From positions 2,795,001 through 2,859,000 of the forward strand of contig NZ_JALJWV010000001.1 in assembly GCF_024169655.1 (NCBI RefSeq): a DNA stretch of 64,000 bases, read 5' to 3'. The stretch's first letter is position 1, and the number at the start of each line of letters is the position of its first letter. Below, one piece after another: positions 1-8,246 of the stretch. The stretch comes from Pseudomonas marginalis (GTDB taxonomy: Bacteria; Pseudomonadota; Gammaproteobacteria; Pseudomonadales; Pseudomonadaceae). The notes below the pieces were generated by a model that was not told the DNA's origin, searched no databases, and was given only the letters and a program-made list of their open reading frames with translations. The translations under genes and the position numbers were made by a program.

Positions 1-704
1 TCGCCATCATCGGCCCGGACGGTGCTGGCAAGACCACCACGGCGCACTACCTGTGCTCGGTTATTGCCAATAGCCAATATGCCTATCTGGGGCTGGGCTC
101 CGGGGCGCTGGGGCTGAAGATCCGGCAGTTGCCATGGATAGGCGCGATGCTGGAGCGGCATCTGTCCGCCAAGGCCCGTCGGGCTCGAACGCCCGGCGAG
201 CGTATTCCCGGGCCTGTCACGGCCGCGGTCATCTACCTGTTCGGCCGGCTGCGCTGGCGGCGTTTCCTGCGCATGCTGCGGGTGCGCGAGAGCGGGCGGT
301 TGGTGATCTGTGACCGCTACCCCCAGGCGCAGATCGCCGGGCTCAACGATGGCCCAGGTTTGTCGGCCGCCCACGCCACGGGCTGGTTCAGCGCGTGGCT
401 GGCTCGGCGTGAGCGCGACCTCTACATCGAGATGGCCCAGATACCGCCCACGCTGGTCATCCGGCTCAATGTGGACGCCCACACGGCCTGGGTGCGCAAG
501 CCCGACCATGACCTGGCCCTGATCGAGCGCAAGGTGGCCGCCACTGCGGCCTTGACGTTCCCCGGGGCGCGAGTGGTCGAGGTGGATGCGCGCTTGCCGC
601 AGGCCCAGGTGCACGCCATTTGCCGTCAGGTCATCGAAATACTGCTCAGTGAGACCCCGGACTTTTCCTCAATTCTTGAACCGCAGGTTACACGCGTTGA
701 ATAA
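1..704 (+). CDS. Thymidylate-kinase-like P-loop kinase, 5' end outside the window
   Basis: The open frame enters from the left edge (codons begin at base 3) and ends at TAA 702-704. The first visible residues carry a Walker A motif, GPDGAGKTTT, as in thymidylate-kinase-type nucleoside/nucleotide kinases. Later the frame has a CDRYP motif similar to the DR(Y/F) substrate-binding motif of that superfamily. The arginine-rich middle is longer than in Tmk, so it is probably not the housekeeping dTMP kinase. It lies 4 bp upstream of a phosphoethanolamine transferase gene and is probably cotranscribed with it, so a role in envelope or sugar metabolism is possible. That role is inference. The true start is not visible. 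Confidence 0.7.
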   Translation, partial: AIIGPDGAGKTTTAHYLCSVIANSQYAYLGLGSGALGLKIRQLPWIGAMLERHLSAKARRARTPGERIPGPVTAAVIYLFGRLRWRRFLRMLRVRESGRLVICDRYPQAQIAGLNDGPGLSAAHATGWFSAWLARRERDLYIEMAQIPPTLVIRLNVDAHTAWVRKPDHDLALIERKVAATAALTFPGARVVEVDARLPQAQVHAICRQVIEILLSETPDFSSILEPQVTRVE

Positions 705-708
705 GCCT

Positions 709-2442
709 ATGCCCCATCTCGGCGCCCAGCCCCTTGCGAATGCCTCTGGCACACCGCTCCTGCGCCGTTCCAGTGCCAGCTCTCTGGCCGTCATGTACCT
801 GTTTTTCTGGTATTTCTCCGGCCCCCTGCAATGGTTGATCTACCATGCCGGTGTCGCCGGCCTTGGCGGCTTCTGGCAAGCCAGCGCGGCAAGCCTGCTG
901 TGGCTGATCCCGCCGTTGCTGTTTCCGCGCTGGACACGGCCCATCGTCGGGTTGACAGGGCTGGTGTTGTGGATGTGCTCGCTGACCGCGCTGGCCTACT
1001 TCCTGATCTATGGCCAGGAGTTTTCGCAAAGCGCGATCTTCATCATGTTCGAATCCAACTTGAGTGAGTCCAGGGAGTATATTTCCCAGTATTTTTCCTG
1101 GTCTAAATTGGCCGCGCTGCTTGCCTACACCGTCATCGCGCTGGGGTTATGGCTCAAGGTTCGCCCCGTTGCGTTCTCGGGGCGTGCCAAGGTGGTGGTG
1201 TGCCTGCTGATTGCCTTTGCATCGGTGGGCTACTCAGCCCTCCATGAGTACCGCAAGCGTGGCGACCTGGACATGCGCATCGGTAAGTTTCAGCAGAATC
1301 TGCAGTCGGCGTCGCCTTGGCAGATGGTCATTGGCTACACGCAGTACCGTCAGCAATTGGCCGATATGGCAAGTATGTTCGAGGACTGGAAAGCCATTGC
1401 GCCCTTGCAGCATCTGAGGGATGCCCATGCCGGGCAGCCAGCGACAATGGTGTTGGTTATCGGCGAGTCGACTGACCGCCAGCGCATGAGTCTGTACGGC
1501 TACACTCGCCAGACCACGCCACAACTGGATGCCTTGCTGCCCGAGCTCGACGTGTTTGATCAGGTAGTAGCGCCGCGACCGTATACCATCGAAGTGCTGC
1601 AGCAGGTGTTGACCTTTGCCGACCAGGAGCATCCGGACCTGTACCTGACGACGCCTTCGTTGATCAGCGTGATGAAGCAGGCCGGTTACAAAACGTTCTG
1701 GATCACCAATCAGCAGACCATGACCCAGCGCAACACCATGCTCACCACCTTCTCCAAGCAGGCGGACGAGCAGGTCTATCTGAATAACAACCGGGATCAG
1801 AACTCCACCAGCCAATACGACGAAGACGTGCTGGAGCCGTTTAGCCAGATCCTCAAGGACGAGGCACCGCGCAAGCTGATTGTCGTGCACCTGCTGGGCA
1901 CCCACATGAACTACCGCTACCGGTTCCCCAAGAACTACGCGCGCTTCCAGGACCGCGCCGAGGTGCCGCGCTATATCACGGACAAGACGCTGCACAAATA
2001 CAACGACTACGACAATGCCGTGTTCTATAACGATCACGTAGTCAGTTCGTTGATTGATCGCTTCAAGCGCACCAACCCCCATGGCTTTCTGGTGTATTTG
2101 TCAGATCATGGTGAGTCGGTGTACGACCCGGTGGCCCCGCATATGCTGGGGCGCAATGAAGAGGCGCCGACGTGGCCAATGTACACCGTACCTTTCCTGG
2201 TATGGCGCTCGCCGAGCTGGAAGGAGGACAGCCCCCTCGATCTGCACGATGCGCTGCACCGCGAGTGGACCACGTCGCACTTCATTCACACCTGGGCGGA
2301 TCTGGCAGGGCTGCGCTTCGACACGTTCGAACCGTGGAAAAGTATCGTCAACCCGGCCTATCGCCGAGGCCGGCTGCTGATTGGTGACCCCCACCAGCCG
2401 GCCAAGCTGCGTGACTTCAACACGCTGGGCAGCGCGCCTTGA
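709..2442 (+). CDS. cptA: Phosphoethanolamine transferase, CptA/EptC type
   Basis: Starting at ATG 709 the protein has 577 residues, the length I recall for E. coli EptC/CptA. Hydrophobic helices fill about the first 190 residues (inner-membrane anchor). A sulfatase-like periplasmic domain follows. The nucleophile motif VIGEST places the phospho-accepting Thr near residue 255, followed by RMSLYGY typical of the CptA/EptC branch. The metal-site motif SDHGES includes Asp466 and His467. The family transfers phosphoethanolamine from phosphatidylethanolamine to LPS core or lipid A at the periplasmic face, altering surface charge and cationic peptide resistance. The frame is open upstream to 586, but the 709 start follows the preceding stop by 4 bp and gives the family length. 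The exact LPS target cannot be read from sequence. Confidence 0.88.
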   Translation: MPHLGAQPLANASGTPLLRRSSASSLAVMYLFFWYFSGPLQWLIYHAGVAGLGGFWQASAASLLWLIPPLLFPRWTRPIVGLTGLVLWMCSLTALAYFLIYGQEFSQSAIFIMFESNLSESREYISQYFSWSKLAALLAYTVIALGLWLKVRPVAFSGRAKVVVCLLIAFASVGYSALHEYRKRGDLDMRIGKFQQNLQSASPWQMVIGYTQYRQQLADMASMFEDWKAIAPLQHLRDAHAGQPATMVLVIGESTDRQRMSLYGYTRQTTPQLDALLPELDVFDQVVAPRPYTIEVLQQVLTFADQEHPDLYLTTPSLISVMKQAGYKTFWITNQQTMTQRNTMLTTFSKQADEQVYLNNNRDQNSTSQYDEDVLEPFSQILKDEAPRKLIVVHLLGTHMNYRYRFPKNYARFQDRAEVPRYITDKTLHKYNDYDNAVFYNDHVVSSLIDRFKRTNPHGFLVYLSDHGESVYDPVAPHMLGRNEEAPTWPMYTVPFLVWRSPSWKEDSPLDLHDALHREWTTSHFIHTWADLAGLRFDTFEPWKSIVNPAYRRGRLLIGDPHQPAKLRDFNTLGSAP

Positions 2443-2450
2443 ATTGCCGG

Positions 2451-3374
2451 CTAAGGGGCAGCAGTGGTCGCCAGGTTACCCATGTGCTGCTCCAGCCGGG
2501 TGCGCAACCAGCGCTCGGCCGGGTCGTTGTCCGTCAGGCTCAGCCAGACCATGGACAACTCCAGCGGCGGCACCTCGAACGGGCAGGGGTCGTCGCGCAA
2601 GTTGCCCCACCCCAGCAACGCCTTCGCCGCATAGTCGGGGCAGCTCGCCAGCAGATCGGTACCGTTGAGGGCCGCCGGCAGCGAGCTGAACTGCGGGATC
2701 GACAGTACCACCTTGCGGTCGCGGCCGATTTTAGCCAGGCATTCATCGACGATGCCGTGGACATTGGCCGTGTAGGAGACTTGAACATGGGGGAGGGTAC
2801 AGAACTCGTCCAGGGTCAGAGGCGTGTCAGTGTTATTGGCGCGCAGGATGCGTGGTTCGATGCGTCGGAGCAATTTGCGCTTGGCGTTGGCGGGAAGTTC
2901 GCGGGTCTCGGTAATGCCGACGGTGATGTCGCCAGACGCCAACAGGTCGGGAATGCGCCAATAGTCGGCATGCTGGATGATCACGACCACGTTGGGGGCT
3001 TCATCGCGCAGCGCCGCCAGAAAGGGCGGCAGCAGGGCGAATTCGACGTCGTCGGAAAGGCCGATCTTGAAAGTCAGACGGCTTTCCAGCGGATCGAACT
3101 GGTGTGCGAGGCTGAGCGCTGTGGCCATGGCATCAAGGGCGGGCGATAGATGCCGGATGATTTCTTCGGCGCGGCGAGTGGGTTCCATGCGGTGACCTAC
3201 TCGAACAAACAGGGGGTCATTGAACAGCGTTCGCAGCCGCCCCAGTGCTGTGCTGACGGTTGGTTGGCCCAAATACATTTTTTCGGCGACGCGGGTGACG
3301 TTTTGTTCCTGCATGAGCGCTTCGAAAATGACCATCAGGTTGATGTCGGATTTTCGCAGTTCATTTCGATTCAT
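2451..3374 (-). CDS. LysR-type regulator, MexT-like paralogue
   Basis: A 307-residue LysR-family regulator with an N-terminal winged HTH (GQPTVSTALGRLR, about residues 36-48) and a C-terminal effector-binding domain. It begins MNRNELRKSDINLM and contains IGLSDDVEFALLP, LLASGDI and LPANAKRKLLRR. The same or nearly the same blocks occur in the mexT product at 37983-38897, so the two are clear paralogues. It is convergent with cptA, with 8 bp between the stops. No target operon lies immediately next to it on the divergent side; only degraded island DNA follows. Its inducer and regulon are unknown. Confidence 0.9.
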   Translation of the reverse strand: MNRNELRKSDINLMVIFEALMQEQNVTRVAEKMYLGQPTVSTALGRLRTLFNDPLFVRVGHRMEPTRRAEEIIRHLSPALDAMATALSLAHQFDPLESRLTFKIGLSDDVEFALLPPFLAALRDEAPNVVVIIQHADYWRIPDLLASGDITVGITETRELPANAKRKLLRRIEPRILRANNTDTPLTLDEFCTLPHVQVSYTANVHGIVDECLAKIGRDRKVVLSIPQFSSLPAALNGTDLLASCPDYAAKALLGWGNLRDDPCPFEVPPLELSMVWLSLTDNDPAERWLRTRLEQHMGNLATTAAP

Positions 3375-4107
3375 GGGCGCCTTTCAACTGCCGTGCAAGT
3401 CAGCGCATGGCAGTGCCTGGGAAGTTGAGCGAAGGAGTGTCTGATGGTTGAGCTAGACGCACTCAGGCCATTGAAAGTATTTCAAATTGTTACAGGGCGC
3501 GAAACTTAGCATGTGCTTTTGAGTGGCACCATGCTGCTTTCTGGAATGCCTAGTTACCGTTTTCGCAACAATAGTGAGCGATCGTTATTAGGGGGCAAAG
3601 ACGTAACGGTGTTTTCCGTCTGGCGCAATAAAAGCAGTTGGCAGGCGCCGTAGAGCGTCCGTGCTTAACAGGGTGTGTCGTTGATTGAAAGTGTCTTGCT
3701 GTAGCACGCTGCCGTTGAACCGGTCTGTCAACTTTTGCTGCTCAAGCGTCGAGGATATAAACATGTTGCTGGTGGAGCGTATGTTCAGGATCCCGCTGGA
3801 ACAGCTTGCCGCCGAAGTGCAGCAAGTGCTCCATGGAGACGCTGGCGAGTTGACGGCATTTGTGATGTAGCGAGCCGATTTGCAACCATCGCCGTATGCC
3901 CACAGGTGATTACCCGAGACACCTTGCGCACGATCCAAGACCGTATTGATCAGAACGTAGCTCGGCTACAACACGGTCATGCGGGCAGCGGTTGCCGTTG
4001 AAGATCGGGAGGAGAGGGCGTTATTCAGTAATCCTCCAGTCGATTACCTGGTAGTGAGTACTGCGCACACTGGTAAAAGGAGAGCGCGGTGGGGTAACGG
4101 CGAATAC

Positions 4108-4200
4108 AGCACGCCCTCAAATATGCCCCCGCGTGTGACAATCCACTGGAAGTGAATGGGTCTCCATGGCGCGTGAAAACGCAGAAATGATCAGATGAAC
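4108..4200. repeat. 93-bp direct repeat, left copy
   Basis: This block recurs in the same orientation at 11373-11465 with one difference (C at 4170, A at 11435). Identity stops abruptly at both ends. It includes an ATGCCCCC element. The two copies are offset by 7265 bp and enclose the TerB/BrxD-like/helicase operon. This fits an att duplication or homologous direct repeats left by integration. Confidence 0.9.
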
Positions 4201-4340
4201 TCCTCATCGGATCTGGCGGGAGGGGGCAGGGCTCATCAAGGACCAACTAATCCGCTCTCGGTCGAGAACAGCAACTTCGATCGGCTGTGTTCGACCTAAT
4301 ATTTGCATCCGCGTGATTGATTTGCTGGGCTTGGAGGTGT

Positions 4341-4439
4341 CTACGAAACCAAGAGCGATTCACAATGCCTATTCGGGACTGGAAAGCGGCCTTGAATCGC
4401 TTCAGTATCCAGTTCGAAGATCGGCTGCTGTCGGTTTAA
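4341..4439 (+). pseudogene. C-terminal fragment of an IS256-type transposase
   Basis: The frame ending at TAA 4437-4439 reads RFTMPIRDWKAALNRFSIQF and then EDRLLSV. This resembles the C-terminus of IS256-family transposases, in which a W-x(2)-PIR-x-WK-x-ALNRF pattern ends the protein. A terminal-end-like stretch (TTTACACAAAATCTGGGACA, 4451-4470) follows directly, as expected of an IS256 terminus. Nothing upstream extends the transposase, so only a remnant is left. Confidence 0.6.
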
Positions 4440-4449
4440 CAGAAATCCC

Positions 4450-4475
4450 GTTTACACAAAATCTGGGACACCCTC
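4450..4475. mobile_element. Candidate terminal end of the degraded IS256-type element
   Basis: Just after the transposase-tail stop codon lies a TTTACACAAAATCTGGGACA-containing stretch that resembles IS256-family terminal inverted repeats. The opposite end was not found, so this is a one-ended remnant. Confidence 0.45.
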
Positions 4476-4735
4476 ATCCGCAGTTTTGTAAATGATCAAA
4501 AACTAGCGAAGCGGCGCTTGCCTGGCAGCATGCTGCCATCAGGATGTGAGCGGATTACTGGACTGTGTGTACGTTCAGTATCGGCGCTGAAAGCTCAGCG
4601 GCTTACTGTACGCTGCCTCCAAATCTGCCGCTCACGTTCTGCGATTTTCCAGGTGATTAACTTGTGCCTGCGGATGAAGACTAGTAATGGACGGCCCATG
4701 CACCGTACACACCTCCAGCCTATGCTTGACCTTTT

Positions 4736-6985
4736 TTATTTTTCTTGCTGCTTTTTGGCAAAAAGTACTGCGTGTGAAATATCGAGCGATATGGATGCGA
4801 AAGATTTTATAAGCAGCGTCTCTGGCAGCGCCCAATCCCATTTTTCGCGCAACATGTTCTCCACATCTGAGAGTATCGAGTTCAGATCACTTGGATCCAG
4901 ACTTCCCACCTCCGTGAGTGCATTTTTTGTCTGATCAATGCTCGCGTCGATCTCTATAGCTAAGCCCGAATTATCACAAGACAAACCTACATGATTGAGC
5001 AGCAGGCGTAGTGCATCATTAGCGTAATCCCCCAACCAACTGATCAAATAACATTTCCCACCCGACTCGATAAGGTACCGCTCGCCAAGCCCCAATAAGG
5101 CAAAAGTTTTCCGGGCCTCGTCGAGTAAAGCTTTGGCACCATGATCGATAAAAGGGCAGGGGCTGGAGTCCGCCAAGACTGCTCGCATCTCCGCACGTAC
5201 GGCGTCATGTACCATTGCGCCCAAGCCATCGAACTGTGGAGGAGCACCGCCGCGTGCCGCTGAGACGACGATGACCTTGGCCTGCAGGTCAACATCACGC
5301 ACCTGCCATCGACGGCCACCGAAGATAATACGTTGGTCTTTGGTCAGCGGACGGCTAACGGGGACCGAGCCCAAGGCTTTACCGTCGCATACCAGGCGGA
5401 ATTCTTCATCGCTGGTGAATGCGCTGTAGAACTCATAGTGATTGATCATGCGCTCGCCAACTGTTCCAGGCAGCAACAATCCTGAGCTGTCCTGGACAAT
5501 CAATTCGTGCTCACCCAGAGATTTGAGTAGTTTCACAAAGTCCGGCTTTTCAATACCTTGAAATGCGCCGTCAGCAATCAAGTTTTTCCATAGGTCGGCA
5601 GCCGAAGCGCCGCCGCATTGAGCAATGATGGAAAGGCATTGCTGAACCAAGGTGGAGGCATGAATGCCCTGCGCTCTGGGAGGTTCAAACCAACCTCTGG
5701 TCAGCAGTCGAACCATGGCAATGGTTTGTACCAACCCTTGGCGTAATTGATCAGATAAGCCAGATTTATCCGTGAGCGGTGATTCTTTACAGTAAACGCG
5801 TAACGTTGCTTTCTCTCCTGGGCGTCTGCCGGAACGCCCTAAACGTTGACGCAGACTTGCCACGGAAGGTGGAGCACCAATTTGCACCACCGTTTTGATA
5901 CTGCCGATGTCTATTCCGAGTTCAAGTGTTGTAGTGCAAATCGCAGATGCTGGCCGGTCGCCCGCTTTCAGTGCATGTTCAGCCTGCTCCCGCAGGTCTT
6001 TCGAGAGACTGCCGTGATGAGGCCAGAACTCGTTGGGCACGCCGTCTTTCTCGCATCGTCGGCGCAGTTGGTCTGCGTACCATTCAACCTGGGACCGACT
6101 ATTCGGGAATATCAAGTTATTGCTGCCGCGTAGTACCAAGTAGAGATGCTCAGCAATCGCGAAGTCAGGGCTTGCCTCATTTTCCGTTTCGTCTTCATTC
6201 CCCTCCTGCTCATTGGGTTGACCAGGTTTCTTTTTAAGCTCGCTCATTGGCGGCTGAATGTAGCCGCGAACTTGCACCTGAAGTGTCTGGTTAGCGTTTT
6301 TCGATTCAATAACGGTAACGTTATCGGCATTGGCTGGGCGCAAAAACGCTGACGCCATCTTCATATCGCCGAGGGTGGCTGAAAGCCCAACCCTGGGGAG
6401 GCGCCTTCCCGCAGCAAGTTCAACCCTGTGCATCAATGACTGAAGTTGTTTGCCTCGCTCACTGCCGATGAAAGCGTGTAGCTCGTCCACGACAATATAG
6501 CGCAGGTGTTGGAATACGCCGCCGAGACTTGAGCCACGGTTGACGAACAATGCTTCAAGAGATTCGGGAGTGATTAGCAGCACGCCCTCAGATGATTTGA
6601 GAAAACGATGTTTTTTGCTGGATGAAACATCTCCGTGCCAAGCGACAACAGGGATCTCAAGCTGCTCACAGAGTCGGCTTAACCTGTCCCATTGATCGTT
6701 AATCAAGGCCTTGAGCGGACTGATATACAGCACTGCACCAGGCGGATCATCGTTATTGAGCAGATTCGTCAGGATGGGCAAGAAGGCGGCTTCGGTTTTG
6801 CCGGCGGCTGTGGCTGCGGCGATGATGACGTCCTGATCGGCGTGCACCAGAACAGGCACGGCCCACTCCTGGGCGTCGCGAAGGGAGGTCCAACCTTCAG
6901 CCCAAATCCAGCGCTGGATTCGGGGCTCTAGCTGTTCGAAGCCTGATGAATCAGAGTGTGAAGGTGGCAAGTTCATCGTCCGCAT
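4736..6985 (-). CDS. Lhr/BrxHI-like superfamily 2 DEAD/H helicase
   Basis: A 749-residue ATP-dependent helicase. Motifs in order: motif I ATAAGKTEA (GKT 62-64), motif II DELH (167-170), motif III SAT (202-204), TTTLELGIDI (about 351-360) and motif VI QRLGRSGRR (380-388). A long C-terminal region follows, resembling the winged-helix/Lhr-type extension. This layout matches Lhr-like helicases, including BREX BrxHI subunits. The start overlaps the end of the upstream ATPase gene by 35 bp (ATG 6985; a second ATG at 6976 is also possible), implying translational coupling. It is the last gene of a three-gene minus-strand operon. No methylase, PglZ or nuclease gene is adjacent. The biological role is inferred. 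Confidence 0.88.
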   Translation of the reverse strand: MRTMNLPPSHSDSSGFEQLEPRIQRWIWAEGWTSLRDAQEWAVPVLVHADQDVIIAAATAAGKTEAAFLPILTNLLNNDDPPGAVLYISPLKALINDQWDRLSRLCEQLEIPVVAWHGDVSSSKKHRFLKSSEGVLLITPESLEALFVNRGSSLGGVFQHLRYIVVDELHAFIGSERGKQLQSLMHRVELAAGRRLPRVGLSATLGDMKMASAFLRPANADNVTVIESKNANQTLQVQVRGYIQPPMSELKKKPGQPNEQEGNEDETENEASPDFAIAEHLYLVLRGSNNLIFPNSRSQVEWYADQLRRRCEKDGVPNEFWPHHGSLSKDLREQAEHALKAGDRPASAICTTTLELGIDIGSIKTVVQIGAPPSVASLRQRLGRSGRRPGEKATLRVYCKESPLTDKSGLSDQLRQGLVQTIAMVRLLTRGWFEPPRAQGIHASTLVQQCLSIIAQCGGASAADLWKNLIADGAFQGIEKPDFVKLLKSLGEHELIVQDSSGLLLPGTVGERMINHYEFYSAFTSDEEFRLVCDGKALGSVPVSRPLTKDQRIIFGGRRWQVRDVDLQAKVIVVSAARGGAPPQFDGLGAMVHDAVRAEMRAVLADSSPCPFIDHGAKALLDEARKTFALLGLGERYLIESGGKCYLISWLGDYANDALRLLLNHVGLSCDNSGLAIEIDASIDQTKNALTEVGSLDPSDLNSILSDVENMLREKWDWALPETLLIKSFASISLDISHAVLFAKKQQEK

Positions 6986-8246
6986 CGACCTTCATATCAT
7001 CTACACCGCCGGAATCCTTGGCGACCTCGACTGCCCCTAACAGTGTTCGCCAGTCGGCCCCTGGGTTTTGCTCCAGGATGGCCATTAGATTGATGAACGC
7101 TGTGATCGTGGTACGCGGTGTGCGGAAGTAGGCTTCGCCTAGGCGTTGGTTGCAGTGAGCCATAAACAGAGGAAGCGCCTCGTCAGGCAGCAAGTACTTT
7201 TCAGCATCGCCGCCGGCATATACGTGGCGGAGTTTTTGAAGCAGTACGTAGAAGTCTTCAGGGGTAAGACTGGTAAGGCGAATGACCGGCCCCGAGAGAT
7301 CCACCAGTCCGGTTTTGGCAAACGAGTTCTCAGCCAATCGCGACTGCAGGGCAGGGTAGCTGAATAACCCTCGACGAGTGTCCATCAAAAACTCGGGCGT
7401 GCCGCCCAGTACGAAACCCAACCCTTCGGATGACCCTTGCAATGAGTCGTTGAGGATGCGGAGGATCTGTTCGTAGTTGGCATTACGAGCCTGCGTATTC
7501 GCCAGCTTGTAGAGGTTAACCAGTTCGTCAAGGCAGATCATCAGGCCACCGAACCCTGCGAGCCTGACGAATCTGGAAAGCAACTTGAGCTGGTCGTAGA
7601 CGGAGGCGTCATCAATGATAGTCCGCACGCCCAAGGCTGCGCGGGCATCGGTTTTGGTGGTGAATTCTCCGCGCAGCCAACGAATGGCGTCGGCCTTCAG
7701 TTGCTCATTGCCTTCCTCAAAACCGCGGCAATAGGCAGCGATCACCTCGGCAAAGTCGTACCCATTGACCATCTCGGTCAACTCGGCCAAGTGCTTACGA
7801 ATAACTGTCTCGCTGTCGGTACCCGCTGCCTTAGCTTCTGTTTTGGCCTGGGAGATAAATTTCTCCACGATGCCTTGCATGGCACCACCGTCAGGCTTTG
7901 TGCGCGTTGACATGTTCTTGGCTAGTTCGGAGTAAAGCGAGCGAGCTTGCCCCCCAGTGGCGTGCAACCGGCGGTCAGGATTCAAGTCGGCATGCATGGT
8001 CACGAGTTTTCGTTCCATGGCGATAGCACGAACCAGGTTCAGAAAGAACGTTTTACCTGCGCCGTACTCGCCTATCACCACCCGAAACGCTGATCCGCTC
8101 TCCACCAGACGGTCGACATCCTTGATCAGAGCATCAAGCTCACCTACACGGCCAACCTGAATCAGGTGCTGACCAACACGTGGCACTACGCCCGCGCGTA
8201 ACGATTGAATGACCGCATCGCGATCCTTGGCTCTGATAGTGCTCAT
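6951..8246 (-). CDS. BrxD-like ATP-binding protein (DUF2791-type P-loop ATPase)
   Basis: A 431-residue ATPase. Walker A is GEYGAGKT (59-66), and Walker B is LMICLDEL with Asp240-Glu241, followed by NLYKL as in the BrxD/DUF2791 family of BREX-associated ATPases. The N-terminal SLRAGVVPRVGQHLIQVGR stretch and the late PEDFYVLLQKLRHVY region also fit that family. The start ATG overlaps the upstream terB-domain gene by 4 bp (ATGA), and its end overlaps the helicase gene. BrxD-type ATPases usually pair with BrxHI helicases, and that pairing is kept here. The usual BREX partners PglX and PglZ are absent, so it is not an ordinary BREX locus. Confidence 0.85.
   Translation of the reverse strand: MSTIRAKDRDAVIQSLRAGVVPRVGQHLIQVGRVGELDALIKDVDRLVESGSAFRVVIGEYGAGKTFFLNLVRAIAMERKLVTMHADLNPDRRLHATGGQARSLYSELAKNMSTRTKPDGGAMQGIVEKFISQAKTEAKAAGTDSETVIRKHLAELTEMVNGYDFAEVIAAYCRGFEEGNEQLKADAIRWLRGEFTTKTDARAALGVRTIIDDASVYDQLKLLSRFVRLAGFGGLMICLDELVNLYKLANTQARNANYEQILRILNDSLQGSSEGLGFVLGGTPEFLMDTRRGLFSYPALQSRLAENSFAKTGLVDLSGPVIRLTSLTPEDFYVLLQKLRHVYAGGDAEKYLLPDEALPLFMAHCNQRLGEAYFRTPRTTITAFINLMAILEQNPGADWRTLLGAVEVAKDSGGVDDMKVDADDELATFTL

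Larger units (their letters stand above)
3375..4735. other. Gene-poor left edge of the accessory island
   Basis: About 1.36 kb with no convincing intact gene. It holds the upstream region of the MexT-like regulator, the left copy of the 93-bp direct repeat (4108-4200), and the C-terminal tail plus terminal end of an IS256-type element (about 4341-4475). Several 60-140-codon open frames occur but overlap each other on both strands and match nothing I recognise. Base composition is visibly more AT-rich than in the flanking core genes. It looks like island scar tissue. Confidence 0.6.

Noticed and set aside
3588..3938. 116-codon minus-strand frame in the left island edge
   Set aside because: It overlaps two plus-strand frames of similar length, has no recognisable motif and sits in degraded DNA.
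4025..4246. Short minus-strand frame sharing a peptide with the frame at 11269-11505
   Set aside because: The shared peptide is only the translation of the 93-bp direct repeat; there is no start or context supporting a gene.
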